Shown: positions 9,633 to 18,838, counted from the first letter of the stretch. The stretch is DNA of 64,000 bases from Vibrio sp. BS-M-Sm-2 (GCF_041504345.1 NZ_CP167894.1:3224001-3288000); one strand, 5' to 3'. Notes: generated from the letters alone by a model not told the origin. Program-made: numbers and translations.

Positions 9633-10871
9633 ATGACGAAAATCGCAATGTTAAGTACAGGTGAAGAAGTTCTTCATGGAGACATTGTAGATACGAACGC
9701 AGCTTGGATGTCTGCTGAGTTTTATCAGCATGGTTTTGCTCTTGCTAAGCGCTCAACTGTGGGTGATCAAATGAATGCTCTTGTTGAAGAACTGCTGATG
9801 CTGAGCTTTAACTATGATGTGGTTATCGTTAATGGTGGTTTAGGCCCGACAACCGATGATATGAGTGCAGCTGCTGCTGCGGCTGCCTCAGAGCAGAAAC
9901 TCATTATGTTCCCTGAATGGCTGGCGCGTATGGAAGAGATGTTTTCCGGGCGTGGTATGCCGATGCCGGATAGCAACCTAAAGCAGGCTTTGCTGCCAGT
10001 AAACTCGGAAATCGTCGATAACCCTGTCGGCACTGCATGTGGTTTCAAACTTAAGATTAACGATGCGACTTTCTATTTCACTCCGGGAGTGCCCAGTGAG
10101 TTTAAGCGCATGGTGAGCTTTGAAATTATCCCTGACCTCGCTCGTACTTATCCTCAAGTGGTCGCTTCTGAATGCAGCAGGTTGTTTACCTTTGGTTTGT
10201 CCGAATCTGGCATATCAGACGTGTTAGACCAGCTGAAATTGCCTCAAGGCTATGAATTGGGTTACCGCTCTTATCTGCCGTTTATTGAAGTGAAACTATT
10301 TGGACCTAAGTCGGATTTAGAAACTCGCGTTAAGCTGCTGCAAATGGTGTACAAGCTATTAGAGAGCAACGTTGTCAGTGTTGATGAGCCGATGATCGAT
10401 CATATCGGCCACATTATGGCTGAGAGAAAGAAGACGCTGTCGGTATCGGAAGTGTCAACTAAAGGTGCGCTATCGGCTTGGCTGCAATCGAATGAGCAAG
10501 TTGAAGATTGCTTCGGCCACTCTTGGGTTATGGCGGAGCCAAAAGAGAGTGAGCTTGAAAAGAGCGATCCACTAGCGGCGACGTTTGCATTGGCTGGTGC
10601 AACAAGAGAAAAGTGCGGCACAGAGTTAGCCTTAGTAACGGGTAAGTTAGAGGGTAATACTTTTAGTATTGCGTTATCGAGCGAAGCAGGCGAGTGGGGG
10701 CAAGTGCTGGAGTTCTACCGTCAATACAAGCGTGAAGATGCACGTACCATCATCAAAACCGTAGCAGCCGATATGCTGAGAAGGCACCTAGACAACAAAC
10801 CGATGTTTGGCACTTACTCTTCGGCTAAGCGATTGAAAGACATGTTTATTCCAGCAGCTATCATTAAGTAA
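9633..10871 (+). CDS. CinA family protein (nicotinamide-nucleotide deamidase related, YfaY type)
   Basis: A 412-residue protein with an N-terminal MoCF-biosynthesis-like domain: LSTGEEVLHGDIVDTN (5-20), VIVNGGLGPTTDD (about 68-80), DNPVGTACGF (about 130) and FTPGVPSEFKRM (about 147). The rest (about 250-412) is weakly CinA-C-like. Escherichia coli YfaY has the same length and lacks a functional C-terminal deamidase active site; this protein appears similar. I start it at the ATG at 9633 because an AAGGG site lies 8 bases upstream and MTKIAMLSTGEE is the normal family start. The in-frame ATG at 9597 has no ribosome-binding site. Confidence 0.85.
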   Translation: MTKIAMLSTGEEVLHGDIVDTNAAWMSAEFYQHGFALAKRSTVGDQMNALVEELLMLSFNYDVVIVNGGLGPTTDDMSAAAAAAASEQKLIMFPEWLARMEEMFSGRGMPMPDSNLKQALLPVNSEIVDNPVGTACGFKLKINDATFYFTPGVPSEFKRMVSFEIIPDLARTYPQVVASECSRLFTFGLSESGISDVLDQLKLPQGYELGYRSYLPFIEVKLFGPKSDLETRVKLLQMVYKLLESNVVSVDEPMIDHIGHIMAERKKTLSVSEVSTKGALSAWLQSNEQVEDCFGHSWVMAEPKESELEKSDPLAATFALAGATREKCGTELALVTGKLEGNTFSIALSSEAGEWGQVLEFYRQYKREDARTIIKTVAADMLRRHLDNKPMFGTYSSAKRLKDMFIPAAIIK

Positions 10872-10924
10872 GTATGTAAGCGAACTCGTTAAGTCTGTAC
10901 TAAAAACGTTAGAAAAATGAAATA

Positions 10925-10960
10925 AAAAGGCCCAACATCTAAATAGGTGTTGGGCCTTTT
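10925..10960. terminator. Bidirectional terminator between cinA-like and dmsC genes
   Basis: 13-bp stem AAAAGGCCCAACA (10925-10937) with TGTTGGGCCTTTT (10948-10960), T-rich on both strands. It separates the convergent CinA-like and dmsABC transcription units. Confidence 0.92.
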
Positions 10961-11031
10961 GTTTATCTAGCCTTCTAGATAACCAAACAAGCAGTGATGT
11001 TTACACGTAACTCATGTCTGTAAGAACTCGA

Positions 11032-11877
11032 TTACAAACCGCTTGTCATATGTAGACTATAGAACAAGCCACGGCCGATTAACTCTGAGGCCAAGAACAA
11101 TACTAGTGCTAAGCCAAGGTTAACTGGGTTCACTTTTGCTTTGTTCAGCATAGGTAGAATCCAAATCAACAAGCTTGCCATTAGCAGTGCCACTTGAAGA
11201 ATCACATAGTTACCTAAACCATCGACTAACTCAGACGCTTTTGCCGCTGAAGTTTGGATGTCACCGATTAGGTTCAGCTTTCCTACTGTCACAAGCAAGC
11301 TGATAGCAACTGCGATAAAAGCCAGCATGGTGATGTTACGGTCAACCGTAAAGCGGCTGTCATTTGCGAATACAATCACAAACTGAGACAGCAGCAAGCC
11401 GCCCACAACCATCGTCATGATGAAGCTCAGTGGTGTGTAGATGTTGTCCCACGTAGGTACTGTGTTGATCATGTATACGTTGATCATCGCGTACATGAAG
11501 ATTGCACCCAACACCATCGCGCCAACCATCAGTGCTTTCTGGATAGCAACGCCACCTTTCTTAACCACAGACAGTAACCATTGAAGGCCACCTACCGCGA
11601 AGAATGCCGCACCGAAGAATACTTCGTTAGACAGCCAAGCTGAGCCTAGTTGGTTAAAAGCGTTAAACGCGCGCAATGGAGAACCTAGGTGAGTTGTCGA
11701 GAACATAAAACCAAGACTCATTAATGCCCACAGAATGAACATTGGAACCTTGTAGTTGTTTAGTTTCTCTTCGTCATGACCAAGTACCAGTGCGCGAGCA
11801 CCAATAAGTAAGTAACCACCAACCGCAGTTTGCGCCAGCACCGTAAAGAAGATTAAAGACCACTCATGAAAAATCAT
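11032..11877 (-). CDS. dmsC: Dimethylsulfoxide reductase membrane anchor subunit
   Basis: A 281-residue integral membrane protein with about eight hydrophobic helices, starting MIFHEWSLIFFTVLAQTAVGGYL as in DmsC/NrfD-like anchors. It oxidises menaquinol and passes electrons to DmsB. One base separates it from the dmsB stop codon, and it is the last gene of dmsABC. Its own ribosome-binding site lies inside the end of dmsB (GGAGGTG on the minus strand). Confidence 0.95.
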   Translation of the reverse strand: MIFHEWSLIFFTVLAQTAVGGYLLIGARALVLGHDEEKLNNYKVPMFILWALMSLGFMFSTTHLGSPLRAFNAFNQLGSAWLSNEVFFGAAFFAVGGLQWLLSVVKKGGVAIQKALMVGAMVLGAIFMYAMINVYMINTVPTWDNIYTPLSFIMTMVVGGLLLSQFVIVFANDSRFTVDRNITMLAFIAVAISLLVTVGKLNLIGDIQTSAAKASELVDGLGNYVILQVALLMASLLIWILPMLNKAKVNPVNLGLALVLFLASELIGRGLFYSLHMTSGL

Positions 11878-11878
11878 C

Positions 11879-12499
11879 TTACACCTCCTTCGGGTTTGCT
11901 AGGTGACCACTGGTATCGCCAGTCGGTTTCGCGTTTTTGTTCAGCTTAATCACGATGTTCGGTAGCGTTTCTGTTGAAGATGGCAGTGGAGCCACATCCG
12001 CACCAGAGCCGTACTTCTCGCGAAGTGTATTGATTTCACCAAACTCCAATGCACGAAGTGGGCAAGATTCAACACAGATAGGCTGTTTGCCTTCAGAAAC
12101 ACGTTGGTAACAACCATCGCATTTAGTCATGTGACCTTTCTTAGCATTGTATTGTGGTGCGCCGTAAGGACACGCATTGCTGCAGTGCTGACAACCAATA
12201 CAAACGCTCTCATCAACCACAACCAAACCGTCTTGATCACGTTTGTGCATCGCGCCCGAAGGACACACTTTCACACACGCTGGGTTAGTACAGTGGTTAC
12301 AAGCGATAGACAGGTAGTAAGAAAAGACATCTTTCTGAACCCAGGTATCACCACCTTGAGTGAAGCCACCACCTGCGTATTCGTATACGCGACGGTAGTT
12401 CGTTTTGATGTCGAGATCATTATAATCTTTACAAGCAAGCTGACAGGTTTTACAACCCGTGCATTTACTTGAATCAATGTAAAAGCCGTATTGTTTCAT
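11879..12499 (-). CDS. dmsB: Dimethylsulfoxide reductase iron-sulfur subunit
   Basis: A 206-residue ferredoxin-like subunit with four [4Fe-4S] binding motifs: CTGCKTCQLACKD (14-26), CNHCTNPACVKVCPSGA (about 67-83), CIGCQHCSNACPYGA (about 99-113) and CDGCYQR...CVESCPLRAL (about 126-150). It carries electrons from DmsC to the molybdopterin subunit DmsA. It lies 11 bp downstream of dmsA and 1 bp upstream of dmsC. Length matches the family (about 205). Confidence 0.96.
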   Translation of the reverse strand: MKQYGFYIDSSKCTGCKTCQLACKDYNDLDIKTNYRRVYEYAGGGFTQGGDTWVQKDVFSYYLSIACNHCTNPACVKVCPSGAMHKRDQDGLVVVDESVCIGCQHCSNACPYGAPQYNAKKGHMTKCDGCYQRVSEGKQPICVESCPLRALEFGEINTLREKYGSGADVAPLPSSTETLPNIVIKLNKNAKPTGDTSGHLANPKEV

Positions 12500-12510
12500 T
12501 CCAACCTACC

Positions 12511-14949
12511 TTATGCTTTCTTTAGCGCTTTGATTTGAACTAGGTTTGTATGCTGAGGGTTACCCTTAGCAAGTGGGCTCGGGCGCTGAGTCGTCAACAC
12601 GTTGATAGAGCCTGCATGGTCGATCTTCTGACCATCCGGTGCGTACCATGCACCTTCGCCTAGTGCGACAACTCGAGGAAGAATCCTTGGTGTCACTTTC
12701 GCTGGAATGTGTACTTCGCCACGGTCGTTGAAAATACTCACCATGTCGCCGCTTTCAATACCACGTTCTTTTGCATCGATTGGATTGATCCACAACTCTT
12801 GCGGTGCTGCTGCTTTTATTTCTGCAACGTTGCCGTAAGTTGAGTGCGTACGAGCTTTGTAGTGGAAACCGGTCAGCTGAAGCGGGTACTTCTCTGCTAG
12901 TGGATCGTTATGGCCTTCAAAAGAATCCGCGTAAATAGGAAGTGGGTGAATCACTTCGTCTTCTTTCAGTTTCCAAGTCTTCGCGATATCAGCCAGTTGC
13001 TCTGAGTAGATCTCGATCTTGCCACTTGGTGTGGTCAGTGGGTTCGCTTCTGGATCTTTGCGGAAGTCTTCGTAAGCGATGTAGTGATGGTCGTAGCTAC
13101 GTTTGTAGATACCCAGCTCTTTCATCTCTTCGAAGGTTGGCAGGGTTGGATCGTTCTTACGAGTTTCTGCGTACAGGTGCTCAATCCATTGCTCTTGAGT
13201 ACGACCCTCCGTGAACTCTTTTTCAACGCCCATGCGTTTAGCAAGCTCAGTACACATCTCGTAGATAGATTTCGCTTCAAACTGAGGCTCAATCGCTTTC
13301 TGCGCGTAGATGAAGTAAGGCATGTTCGATGCTTTACCATCCATACACCAGTCGTCTTGCTCAGACGTTGTTAAGTCTGGCAGGATGATATCGGCGTATT
13401 TTGCTGAAGAAGTCATATGGTTATCAACCACGACAATCATTTCACACGCACTTTCATCTTGAAGAATCGCGTGTGTCTTGTTGATGTCTGAGTGCTGGTT
13501 GATGATGCAGTTACCTGCGTAGTTCCAGATCATCTTGATTGGGTTCTTAAGGCGCTCTGCACCGCGAACACCATCAGTGATGTCGGTCATTTCATGATGA
13601 CGGTAAATTGCGTCTGTCCACATAAACATTGAAATAGACGTTTCAACTGGGTTTGGCACAGTAGGGAAGCGCACAAACGGAATGTTGATGTCACTCTCAC
13701 GAGCACCTGTTGAACCGCCTGATACACCGACAGAACCGGTTAGTAGTGACAGCATCGCGATTGCACGACACGCTAGTTCACCGTTCGCAGTGCGTTGTAA
13801 GCCCCAACCTTGGTGAATCGCACATGGTTTTGCTGTACCCATTTCACGGCCAAGCTTGATGATGGTATCAACTGGAATGCCTGTGATCTTAGAAGCCCAC
13901 TCTGGTGTTTTTTCTACGCCATCTTCACCTAAACCTAGGATGTAAGATTTGTAGTCGCTGTTTTTAGGCGCTGATGCAGGCAGAGTTTTCTCGTCGTAAC
14001 CTACGCAGTATTTGTCTAGGAACGGTTGATCGACAAGGTCTTCAGTGATCATTACGTGTGCAAGACCCGCTACCAATGCAGCATCCGTAGAAGGACGAAT
14101 TGGAATCCATTGATCTTCACGGCCACCGGCAGTATCGGTGTATCGTGGGTCGATGATGATCGTTCTTGCGTTCGATTTGTTTTTGCTTTCTACATAGTGG
14201 TGGATCAGACCGCCGCCAGACATACGTGTCTCGGCAGGGTTGTTACCAAACTGGATGTTAAGCTTAGTGTTCTCTAGGTCAGAGAAAGAGTTGTTGTTTG
14301 CCCAACCACCGTAGGTGTAGCTCAAGCCTTTCGCGATTTGCGCTGTTGAGTAGTCACCGTAATGGTTTAGGTAACCACCACTTAGGTTCATTAGACGAGC
14401 AATCAGCGTTTGAGCTGGTGGCCAAGACTTAGTTACTGTACCGCCAAGCGTACCTGTACCGTAGTTTAGGTAGATAGTGTCGTTACCGTAGTCTTTGATA
14501 AGGCGCTGCATGGTGCCAGCAACTTCATCATAAGCTTCTTCCCAGCTAATACGCTTAAACTTACCTTCACCACGTTTACCCACACGTTTCATTGGGTATT
14601 TCAGGCGATCTGGGTTGTAAACACGGCGGCGCATAGAGCGACCACGTAGACAAGCACGAACTTGGTGATGACCGTATTCGTCAGTACCAGTGTTGTCGGT
14701 TTCTACGTATTTGATTTCACCGTTTTGCACATGCATACGTAATGGGCAGCGAGAGCCACAGTTTACAGTACATGCACTCCATACGATTTTCTCATCCACA
14801 CTCTCAGCAACCGCAGCCGCTACTGGTTTGGATTTGAAAGGTAAAGCGATACCGCCCGCGAGTGCGGCTGCGCTACCTACCGCAGAAGAAGCTTTCATGA
14901 AGCCTCTTCGAGTAAGATTCATTACCCCAGATTCTTTTTTATTCGTCAT
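12511..14949 (-). CDS. dmsA: Dimethylsulfoxide reductase catalytic (molybdopterin) subunit
   Basis: An 812-residue periplasmic molybdoenzyme reducing DMSO or related N/S-oxides in anaerobic respiration. A Tat signal (TRRGFMKA) is followed by the FS0 [4Fe-4S] motif CTVNCGSRC...RACLRGRS and the GTGTLGG and HYGDYST segments; the serine of DYST is the expected Mo ligand. Then come WNYAGNC, DNHMTSSAKYADIILPD, LTGFHYKARTHSTYGNV and the C-terminal TTQRPSPLAKGNP. It is collinear with the E. coli protein (about 814 residues). I chose the ATG at 14949 because AAGG lies upstream; the GTG at 14982 adds 11 residues with no support. Confidence 0.95.
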   Translation of the reverse strand: MTNKKESGVMNLTRRGFMKASSAVGSAAALAGGIALPFKSKPVAAAVAESVDEKIVWSACTVNCGSRCPLRMHVQNGEIKYVETDNTGTDEYGHHQVRACLRGRSMRRRVYNPDRLKYPMKRVGKRGEGKFKRISWEEAYDEVAGTMQRLIKDYGNDTIYLNYGTGTLGGTVTKSWPPAQTLIARLMNLSGGYLNHYGDYSTAQIAKGLSYTYGGWANNNSFSDLENTKLNIQFGNNPAETRMSGGGLIHHYVESKNKSNARTIIIDPRYTDTAGGREDQWIPIRPSTDAALVAGLAHVMITEDLVDQPFLDKYCVGYDEKTLPASAPKNSDYKSYILGLGEDGVEKTPEWASKITGIPVDTIIKLGREMGTAKPCAIHQGWGLQRTANGELACRAIAMLSLLTGSVGVSGGSTGARESDINIPFVRFPTVPNPVETSISMFMWTDAIYRHHEMTDITDGVRGAERLKNPIKMIWNYAGNCIINQHSDINKTHAILQDESACEMIVVVDNHMTSSAKYADIILPDLTTSEQDDWCMDGKASNMPYFIYAQKAIEPQFEAKSIYEMCTELAKRMGVEKEFTEGRTQEQWIEHLYAETRKNDPTLPTFEEMKELGIYKRSYDHHYIAYEDFRKDPEANPLTTPSGKIEIYSEQLADIAKTWKLKEDEVIHPLPIYADSFEGHNDPLAEKYPLQLTGFHYKARTHSTYGNVAEIKAAAPQELWINPIDAKERGIESGDMVSIFNDRGEVHIPAKVTPRILPRVVALGEGAWYAPDGQKIDHAGSINVLTTQRPSPLAKGNPQHTNLVQIKALKKA

Positions 14950-15026
14950 TCTAAGATGCCTTTTGCTATTGATGGCTAGCACTTTATAGGTAGTTTTGTT
15001 TTTGTCTTTTAATATTTAAATGTTGA

Positions 15027-15040
15027 TTGATAGGCGTCAA
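15027..15040. promoter_or_regulatory. Candidate FNR-type binding site between dmsA and the TorD-family gene
   Basis: TTGATAGGCGTCAA matches the FNR consensus TTGAT-N4-ATCAA in 9 of 10 defined bases. It lies in the AT-rich divergent region, about 78 bp from the dmsA start and about 108 bp from the chaperone start. Anaerobic control is expected for dms genes; the binding itself is an inference. Confidence 0.55.
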
Positions 15041-15147
15041 ATAAGTGTGGAATTTAAAGTTTATGAATTGAATGTATAAAATGGATCAAAGAATAAAATG
15101 GATTAATTAATATAATTATCTTTAAACCTATAACGTTATAAATAATA

Positions 15148-15714
15148 ATGATTATCGATACGCATAAATTGTTGGGTTCGCTATTTTATCAAGCGACAAG
15201 TAAAGAACAGTTAATCACCATTGTTGAAGCCTTGGTTGAGAGCGAAGTACTCTCTCAAGAATGCTTGCTGGCATTGAGAAGTGAAGACGAAGATGCACTC
15301 GCAGCAGAGTTCAGCCGCCTGTTTGAAGGCGTGGGAGACATGCCAGCGCCACCTTGGGGTTCAGTGTACCTAGATAAAGACCGCGTTGTGTTCGGCGCTT
15401 CTACTGTAGAGTATCGCCAGTTTTTAGAATTGAATCAGATTGAATTAGACACAGGTTTAAGAGAGCCGGAAGATCAATTTGGTTTAATGTTATTCGCTCA
15501 TGCATATTTGTTAGAAAATAATAATATTAATTCAGCTGGTGAATTACTTGAAGGTCACTTATTAACTTGGTCTTCTGTTTATTTAGAAAAAATAAATAAA
15601 GCATCAGAGCTATCTTTTTATAAAAAGCTATCGGTTGATGTAATAGGTTGGTTTAAGTACTTAACATCTGAATATAATTTAAACGTTGCTACTAAAAAGT
15701 TATATATCGACTAA
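15148..15714 (+). CDS. TorD/DmsD family redox-enzyme maturation chaperone
   Basis: A 188-residue cytoplasmic helical protein that should bind the DmsA Tat leader and help insert the molybdenum cofactor. Family features are ALAAEFSRLFEGVGDMPAPPWGSVYLD (about 52-78) and LREPEDQFGLMLFAHAYLLE (about 112-131). It is divergent from dmsA and overlaps the next ferredoxin gene by one base (TAATG). The start has no clear Shine-Dalgarno sequence. From position it is probably DmsD-like, but TorD and DmsD are not separable by eye. Confidence 0.88.
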   Translation: MIIDTHKLLGSLFYQATSKEQLITIVEALVESEVLSQECLLALRSEDEDALAAEFSRLFEGVGDMPAPPWGSVYLDKDRVVFGASTVEYRQFLELNQIELDTGLREPEDQFGLMLFAHAYLLENNNINSAGELLEGHLLTWSSVYLEKINKASELSFYKKLSVDVIGWFKYLTSEYNLNVATKKLYID

Positions 15715-16229
15715 TGTCTGAACAAATAAATTCAAATAGACGCGGTTTCTTAACTCGACTTTCTAAACCGGTTAAAGCAGCCGCGAATTATGAAGAGATA
15801 TCACAGCGCTTGCATGCAAGACCACCAAGAGCGGTCGATGAAGTGCTGTTTGAGCGTCTTTGCGACGGTTGCGGGTTGTGTGAGCAAGCGTGTCCTAATA
15901 GCGTTATTGAGATGCTAGAGGGCAGTGCGTTACTGAATTTGGATTACAACCATTGTTCTCTGTGTAACAAGTGCAGTGAAGTGTGTCCGACTGGCGCGCT
16001 CCATCCAACGGTCACACCTTATATCGACCTCAAGCCTAGCTTTGCTGATAGCTGCAATAACTACATGCAAATGGACTGCTCGGCATGCCAAACTGCTTGT
16101 TCAGCAGGTGCGATATACATCGAGGTAGGAGAATTGCCTATGGTGGACAAAGATAAGTGTAATGGTTGTGGAGAGTGCCGAAGCGCTTGTTATATTGGCT
16201 CTGTGACTCTTAACCTGACTCAGCAATAA
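15714..16229 (+). CDS. NapF-like ferredoxin-type protein
   Basis: A 171-residue protein with cysteine motifs in the NapF order: CDGCGLCEQACPNS (about 49-62), CSLCNKCSEVCPTGA (about 81-95), a degenerate middle cluster CSACQTACSAGA (about 122-133) and CNGCGECRSACYIGS (about 147-161). NapF helps assemble the iron-sulfur centre of periplasmic molybdoenzymes in the cytoplasm. Here it lies beside dmsABC and is coupled to the chaperone gene through TAATG, so it probably serves DmsA. The N-terminus has an RRGFL motif also typical of NapF. Its stop codon marks the edge of the conserved locus. Confidence 0.87.
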   Translation: MSEQINSNRRGFLTRLSKPVKAAANYEEISQRLHARPPRAVDEVLFERLCDGCGLCEQACPNSVIEMLEGSALLNLDYNHCSLCNKCSEVCPTGALHPTVTPYIDLKPSFADSCNNYMQMDCSACQTACSAGAIYIEVGELPMVDKDKCNGCGECRSACYIGSVTLNLTQQ

Positions 16230-16233
16230 ACGT

Positions 16234-16848
16234 TTGGTTTTCGAGGGGTTGCTTAAAGAGTACCCTGACCAGCGGCTTCAAACAGGCATAAAAAATGTGA
16301 AGCGTGCTTGCCACCATCATTTGACTAATGGCATGGCAATAGGGATAACTTCAATTGCCGAGTTTATTCGAGCAAGCTGTGGAGGCAAACCAGCAAAGGG
16401 TACGCTGGATAACGATAGTAAAGGTGTTTATAAGCCGATAATAGATGCTTATTGTGAAGTCGCTTTATCTCCGCGCAAAATTAACAAACAAGGAGAGGCA
16501 TCGTCAGCGATTCCATCACAAATCCAGATCTATATTAAGCATCTAGAAAACAGAAATAAGCATCTTGAAAAAATACTAGATAAAAATTTTAAGAACCAAG
16601 GTTCTATTAGCGTCGATTCAATGCTCAATTATCGGACTGATGCGCAAGGGTCAGTAGATGTCATCCCTTCGTCTAATTTTTCCGTTGCGGAAAAAAAGGC
16701 AATAAAAAATCTCTTAGGTCTGATTAAGTTAACTAATGATTTTACGTTTAGGGGTGAGAAAGAGCGAGCGAGAGTACTGAATACAGCCGGAAAAGTGCTG
16801 CTTGCACCCAATGACCTTGTGTTGATAAAAAACATAATAGAGGACTAA
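16234..16848 (+). CDS. GmtX-like protein of a gamma-mobile-trio island (5' end probably truncated)
   Basis: About 204 residues. The N-terminal segment (RLQTGIKNVKRACHHH, ITSIAEFIRASCGGKPAKGTLDN, VYKPIIDAY) looks like a small DNA-binding domain and matches my memory of GmtX. A central coiled-coil-like stretch follows (HLENRNKHLEKILDKNF). The frame is open only from 16219 and has no ATG; TTG at 16234 or 16249 are the only starts. The gene begins within 5 bp of the ferredoxin stop, so its true start and any gmtY upstream appear deleted. A GmtZ-like start follows 3 bp later. The identification is from recalled family features, not a search. Confidence 0.55.
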   Translation: MVFEGLLKEYPDQRLQTGIKNVKRACHHHLTNGMAIGITSIAEFIRASCGGKPAKGTLDNDSKGVYKPIIDAYCEVALSPRKINKQGEASSAIPSQIQIYIKHLENRNKHLEKILDKNFKNQGSISVDSMLNYRTDAQGSVDVIPSSNFSVAEKKAIKNLLGLIKLTNDFTFRGEKERARVLNTAGKVLLAPNDLVLIKNIIED

Positions 16849-16851
16849 GTC

Positions 16852-16974
16852 ATGGCAAGTAGTAAGCAAAAGGTGCAACAAAACCTTGAGGCATTTGAGG
16901 TCTGGAAAGCCACACAGACAGACGATGATTTTAAACAAATTGCATTCCGAGGGCTGCTTAATACAGTTACCTAA
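16852..16974 (+). pseudogene. Truncated GmtZ-like integrase start
   Basis: A 40-codon open frame starting 3 bp after the GmtX-like gene. It has FEVWKATQTDDDFKQIAFRG, which resembles the beginning of GmtZ proteins, where an RGKLNR-type motif normally follows. Here the frame reads RGLLNTVT and stops. The rest of the gene is missing, and the next 170 bp hold nothing recognisable. With the 5'-truncated GmtX-like gene this suggests a decayed gamma-mobile-trio module. Confidence 0.45.
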
Positions 16975-17145
16975 TTTAAATTTGGTTTCACTGGGTGTTT
17001 TCTGTGCCTTTGAGTAAACTCCTTTTTCCACATGGGGTAGGCACTTTAAGGGAATTAAACTCAGCGATGCTATGTCGATTGTTTCATCGTACCTCTACAT
17101 TTAGATATCTATTGATGCAACAGAGTGCACACTTGGAGGTGGAGT

Positions 17146-18783
17146 ATGAATATTAGTCGTAGAGACAGTTTCAAAATGTTGGGTGGCGCCGCCGCTCTTG
17201 CCACACTGCCTATTAGCTTGAACAGCTTGTCTGCTGAGCAGTTAAATACCTTAGACACCAATGGTTATGTGGCCATAGATAGAGCCAGCGCAAATCAGTT
17301 CGAAGGTTTAACGGTGGCATTTAACCAACGGTGGAAAGCGTCCAACTGTCAAATTATCTATTTTTGTGTCACATCTGAAGGCGCAAAAAATGTACTTCAG
17401 TTAGTCGTCGACAACGTAAACTATCGCGATAACTTTTCAGTGAAAAGTGGTGGTCACTGCTATGAAGACTTCGTTTTTAATGACAATATCACCGCTATCA
17501 TTGACACTTCTTGTCTTAAAGCAGGGGGAGCGCTTAGCGACGGAACCTTCTACGCAGAAGCGGGACTGACTAACTGGGAAGCTGCCAAGATGTTCTATAA
17601 ACAGCTTGGTAAATGTGTTCCGGGGGGCACTTGTTATTCAGTTGGGCTAGGCGGACATATCGTAGGCGGCGGCTTTGGTGTTCTCTCCCGCTTACATGGA
17701 TTGACGGTCGATCAATTAGAAGCCATTGAGGTCGCAACTGTTGACGCCTCAAACATTGTGACGCTCCATGAATGTCGTCATGACGACGCTGACACACAAA
17801 AACAAGATCTCTTCTGGGCGCATTGCGGCGGCGGCGGTGGTAATTTCGGTATTATTACTAAGTACATTTTTAAAAGCACCTTGCCTGACGCACCGAATTA
17901 CTCAGATATTACTCGCCTCGCGGTCAGTTGGGATAATATTCCAGATGCCGCTACGTTCAAATCCATCGTACGTTTGTATGAGTTAAGTATTAAGACTTGG
18001 CCAAACGAGCTTTACTGCGCCGCAAACTTCAACCATCAACACAATGGTAATATTGACTTTGATATTGTCAGCTCATTTGATGACGTCGACATCGGTGATG
18101 CACTTTACATCTCCTACATTCGAACATTCTTTGACGATTTAGTGGCACTAGGGGTCAGTCCTTTCTCACTCAATGGTCCCGGGGATGGCGTACAACGTCT
18201 AGGTTACCTTGATGCCGTTGAGGTGCGCGGGGCCATTGTGGGTGGCACAAGAAACAAGTTCAAATCCTGCCATATGCGTGCTGACTTCCCTGAAGACCAC
18301 CTTGATACGTTTTACACTTACTTAACGACCTCAATTATCGATTCTAATAGCAAGTCTGTCGACTTTTATGCCAATGTCCAAATGCATACTTATGGTGGTG
18401 CAATCAACGACATCGCTTCTAACGCAACGCCCGATGCAGCAAGGGACTCTTTTATCAAAATACAGTACATCATTAACTGGAAACAGATGCTTAATGGCAG
18501 TGAGGGATGGGATGCTGCATGTTTGAATTGGATGAAAGATTTATACTCCGCGACTTATGCTAATTATCCGAATAACGAGCCAGTCCCAGGTTTTCCCGAT
18601 CCACAAACAGGCACGGTTGTGGTAGATGGATGTTACGTCGGTTATTGTGACAAAGACCTCATTGATTGGCCTACTTTGTACTACGGCGGAAACTATGCCC
18701 GCTTACAGTACGTGAAAAACGATTGGGACCCACAAAACCTCTTCAATCATGCCCAATCGATTGTTGGTGCGCCTCGTTCATAA
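17146..18783 (+). CDS. FAD-linked oxidase, berberine-bridge / oligosaccharide-oxidase type, Tat-like leader
   Basis: A 545-residue exported flavoenzyme. It starts MNISRRDSFKMLGGAAALATL, a twin-arginine-like leader. The FAD domain carries KSGGHCYEDF (about 104), where the histidine is the usual 8-alpha link, and PGGTCYSVGLGGHIVGGGFG (about 157-176), where the cysteine is the usual 6-S link. It should therefore bind FAD at two sites. CGGGGGNFGIITKY follows, and the end NYARLQYVKNDWDPQNLFNHAQSI is a BBE domain. Relatives oxidise the reducing end of sugars to lactones, with H2O2 as by-product. The ATG at 17146 has a strong GGAGG; the upstream ATG at 17125 does not. The lactonase gene follows 55 bp later. 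Confidence 0.85.
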   Translation: MNISRRDSFKMLGGAAALATLPISLNSLSAEQLNTLDTNGYVAIDRASANQFEGLTVAFNQRWKASNCQIIYFCVTSEGAKNVLQLVVDNVNYRDNFSVKSGGHCYEDFVFNDNITAIIDTSCLKAGGALSDGTFYAEAGLTNWEAAKMFYKQLGKCVPGGTCYSVGLGGHIVGGGFGVLSRLHGLTVDQLEAIEVATVDASNIVTLHECRHDDADTQKQDLFWAHCGGGGGNFGIITKYIFKSTLPDAPNYSDITRLAVSWDNIPDAATFKSIVRLYELSIKTWPNELYCAANFNHQHNGNIDFDIVSSFDDVDIGDALYISYIRTFFDDLVALGVSPFSLNGPGDGVQRLGYLDAVEVRGAIVGGTRNKFKSCHMRADFPEDHLDTFYTYLTTSIIDSNSKSVDFYANVQMHTYGGAINDIASNATPDAARDSFIKIQYIINWKQMLNGSEGWDAACLNWMKDLYSATYANYPNNEPVPGFPDPQTGTVVVDGCYVGYCDKDLIDWPTLYYGGNYARLQYVKNDWDPQNLFNHAQSIVGAPRS

Positions 18784-18793
18784 CACTGCATAT

Positions 18794-18814
18794 CCTTCAA
18801 CCTAAGGTTGAAGG
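18794..18814 (+). other. Intercistronic hairpin between oxidase and lactonase genes
   Basis: Perfect 9-bp stem CCTTCAACC (18794-18802) and GGTTGAAGG (18806-18814) with a TAA loop, directly after the oxidase stop. It has no T-run, so a processing or mRNA-stability role in a two-gene transcript fits better than termination. Confidence 0.6.
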
Positions 18815-18838
18815 ACACAATTATTTGAGATAACGCCC

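Noticed and set aside
12104..12472. ORF antisense to dmsB
   Set aside because: Shadow of the dmsB reading frame; composition mirrors the cysteine-rich coding strand.
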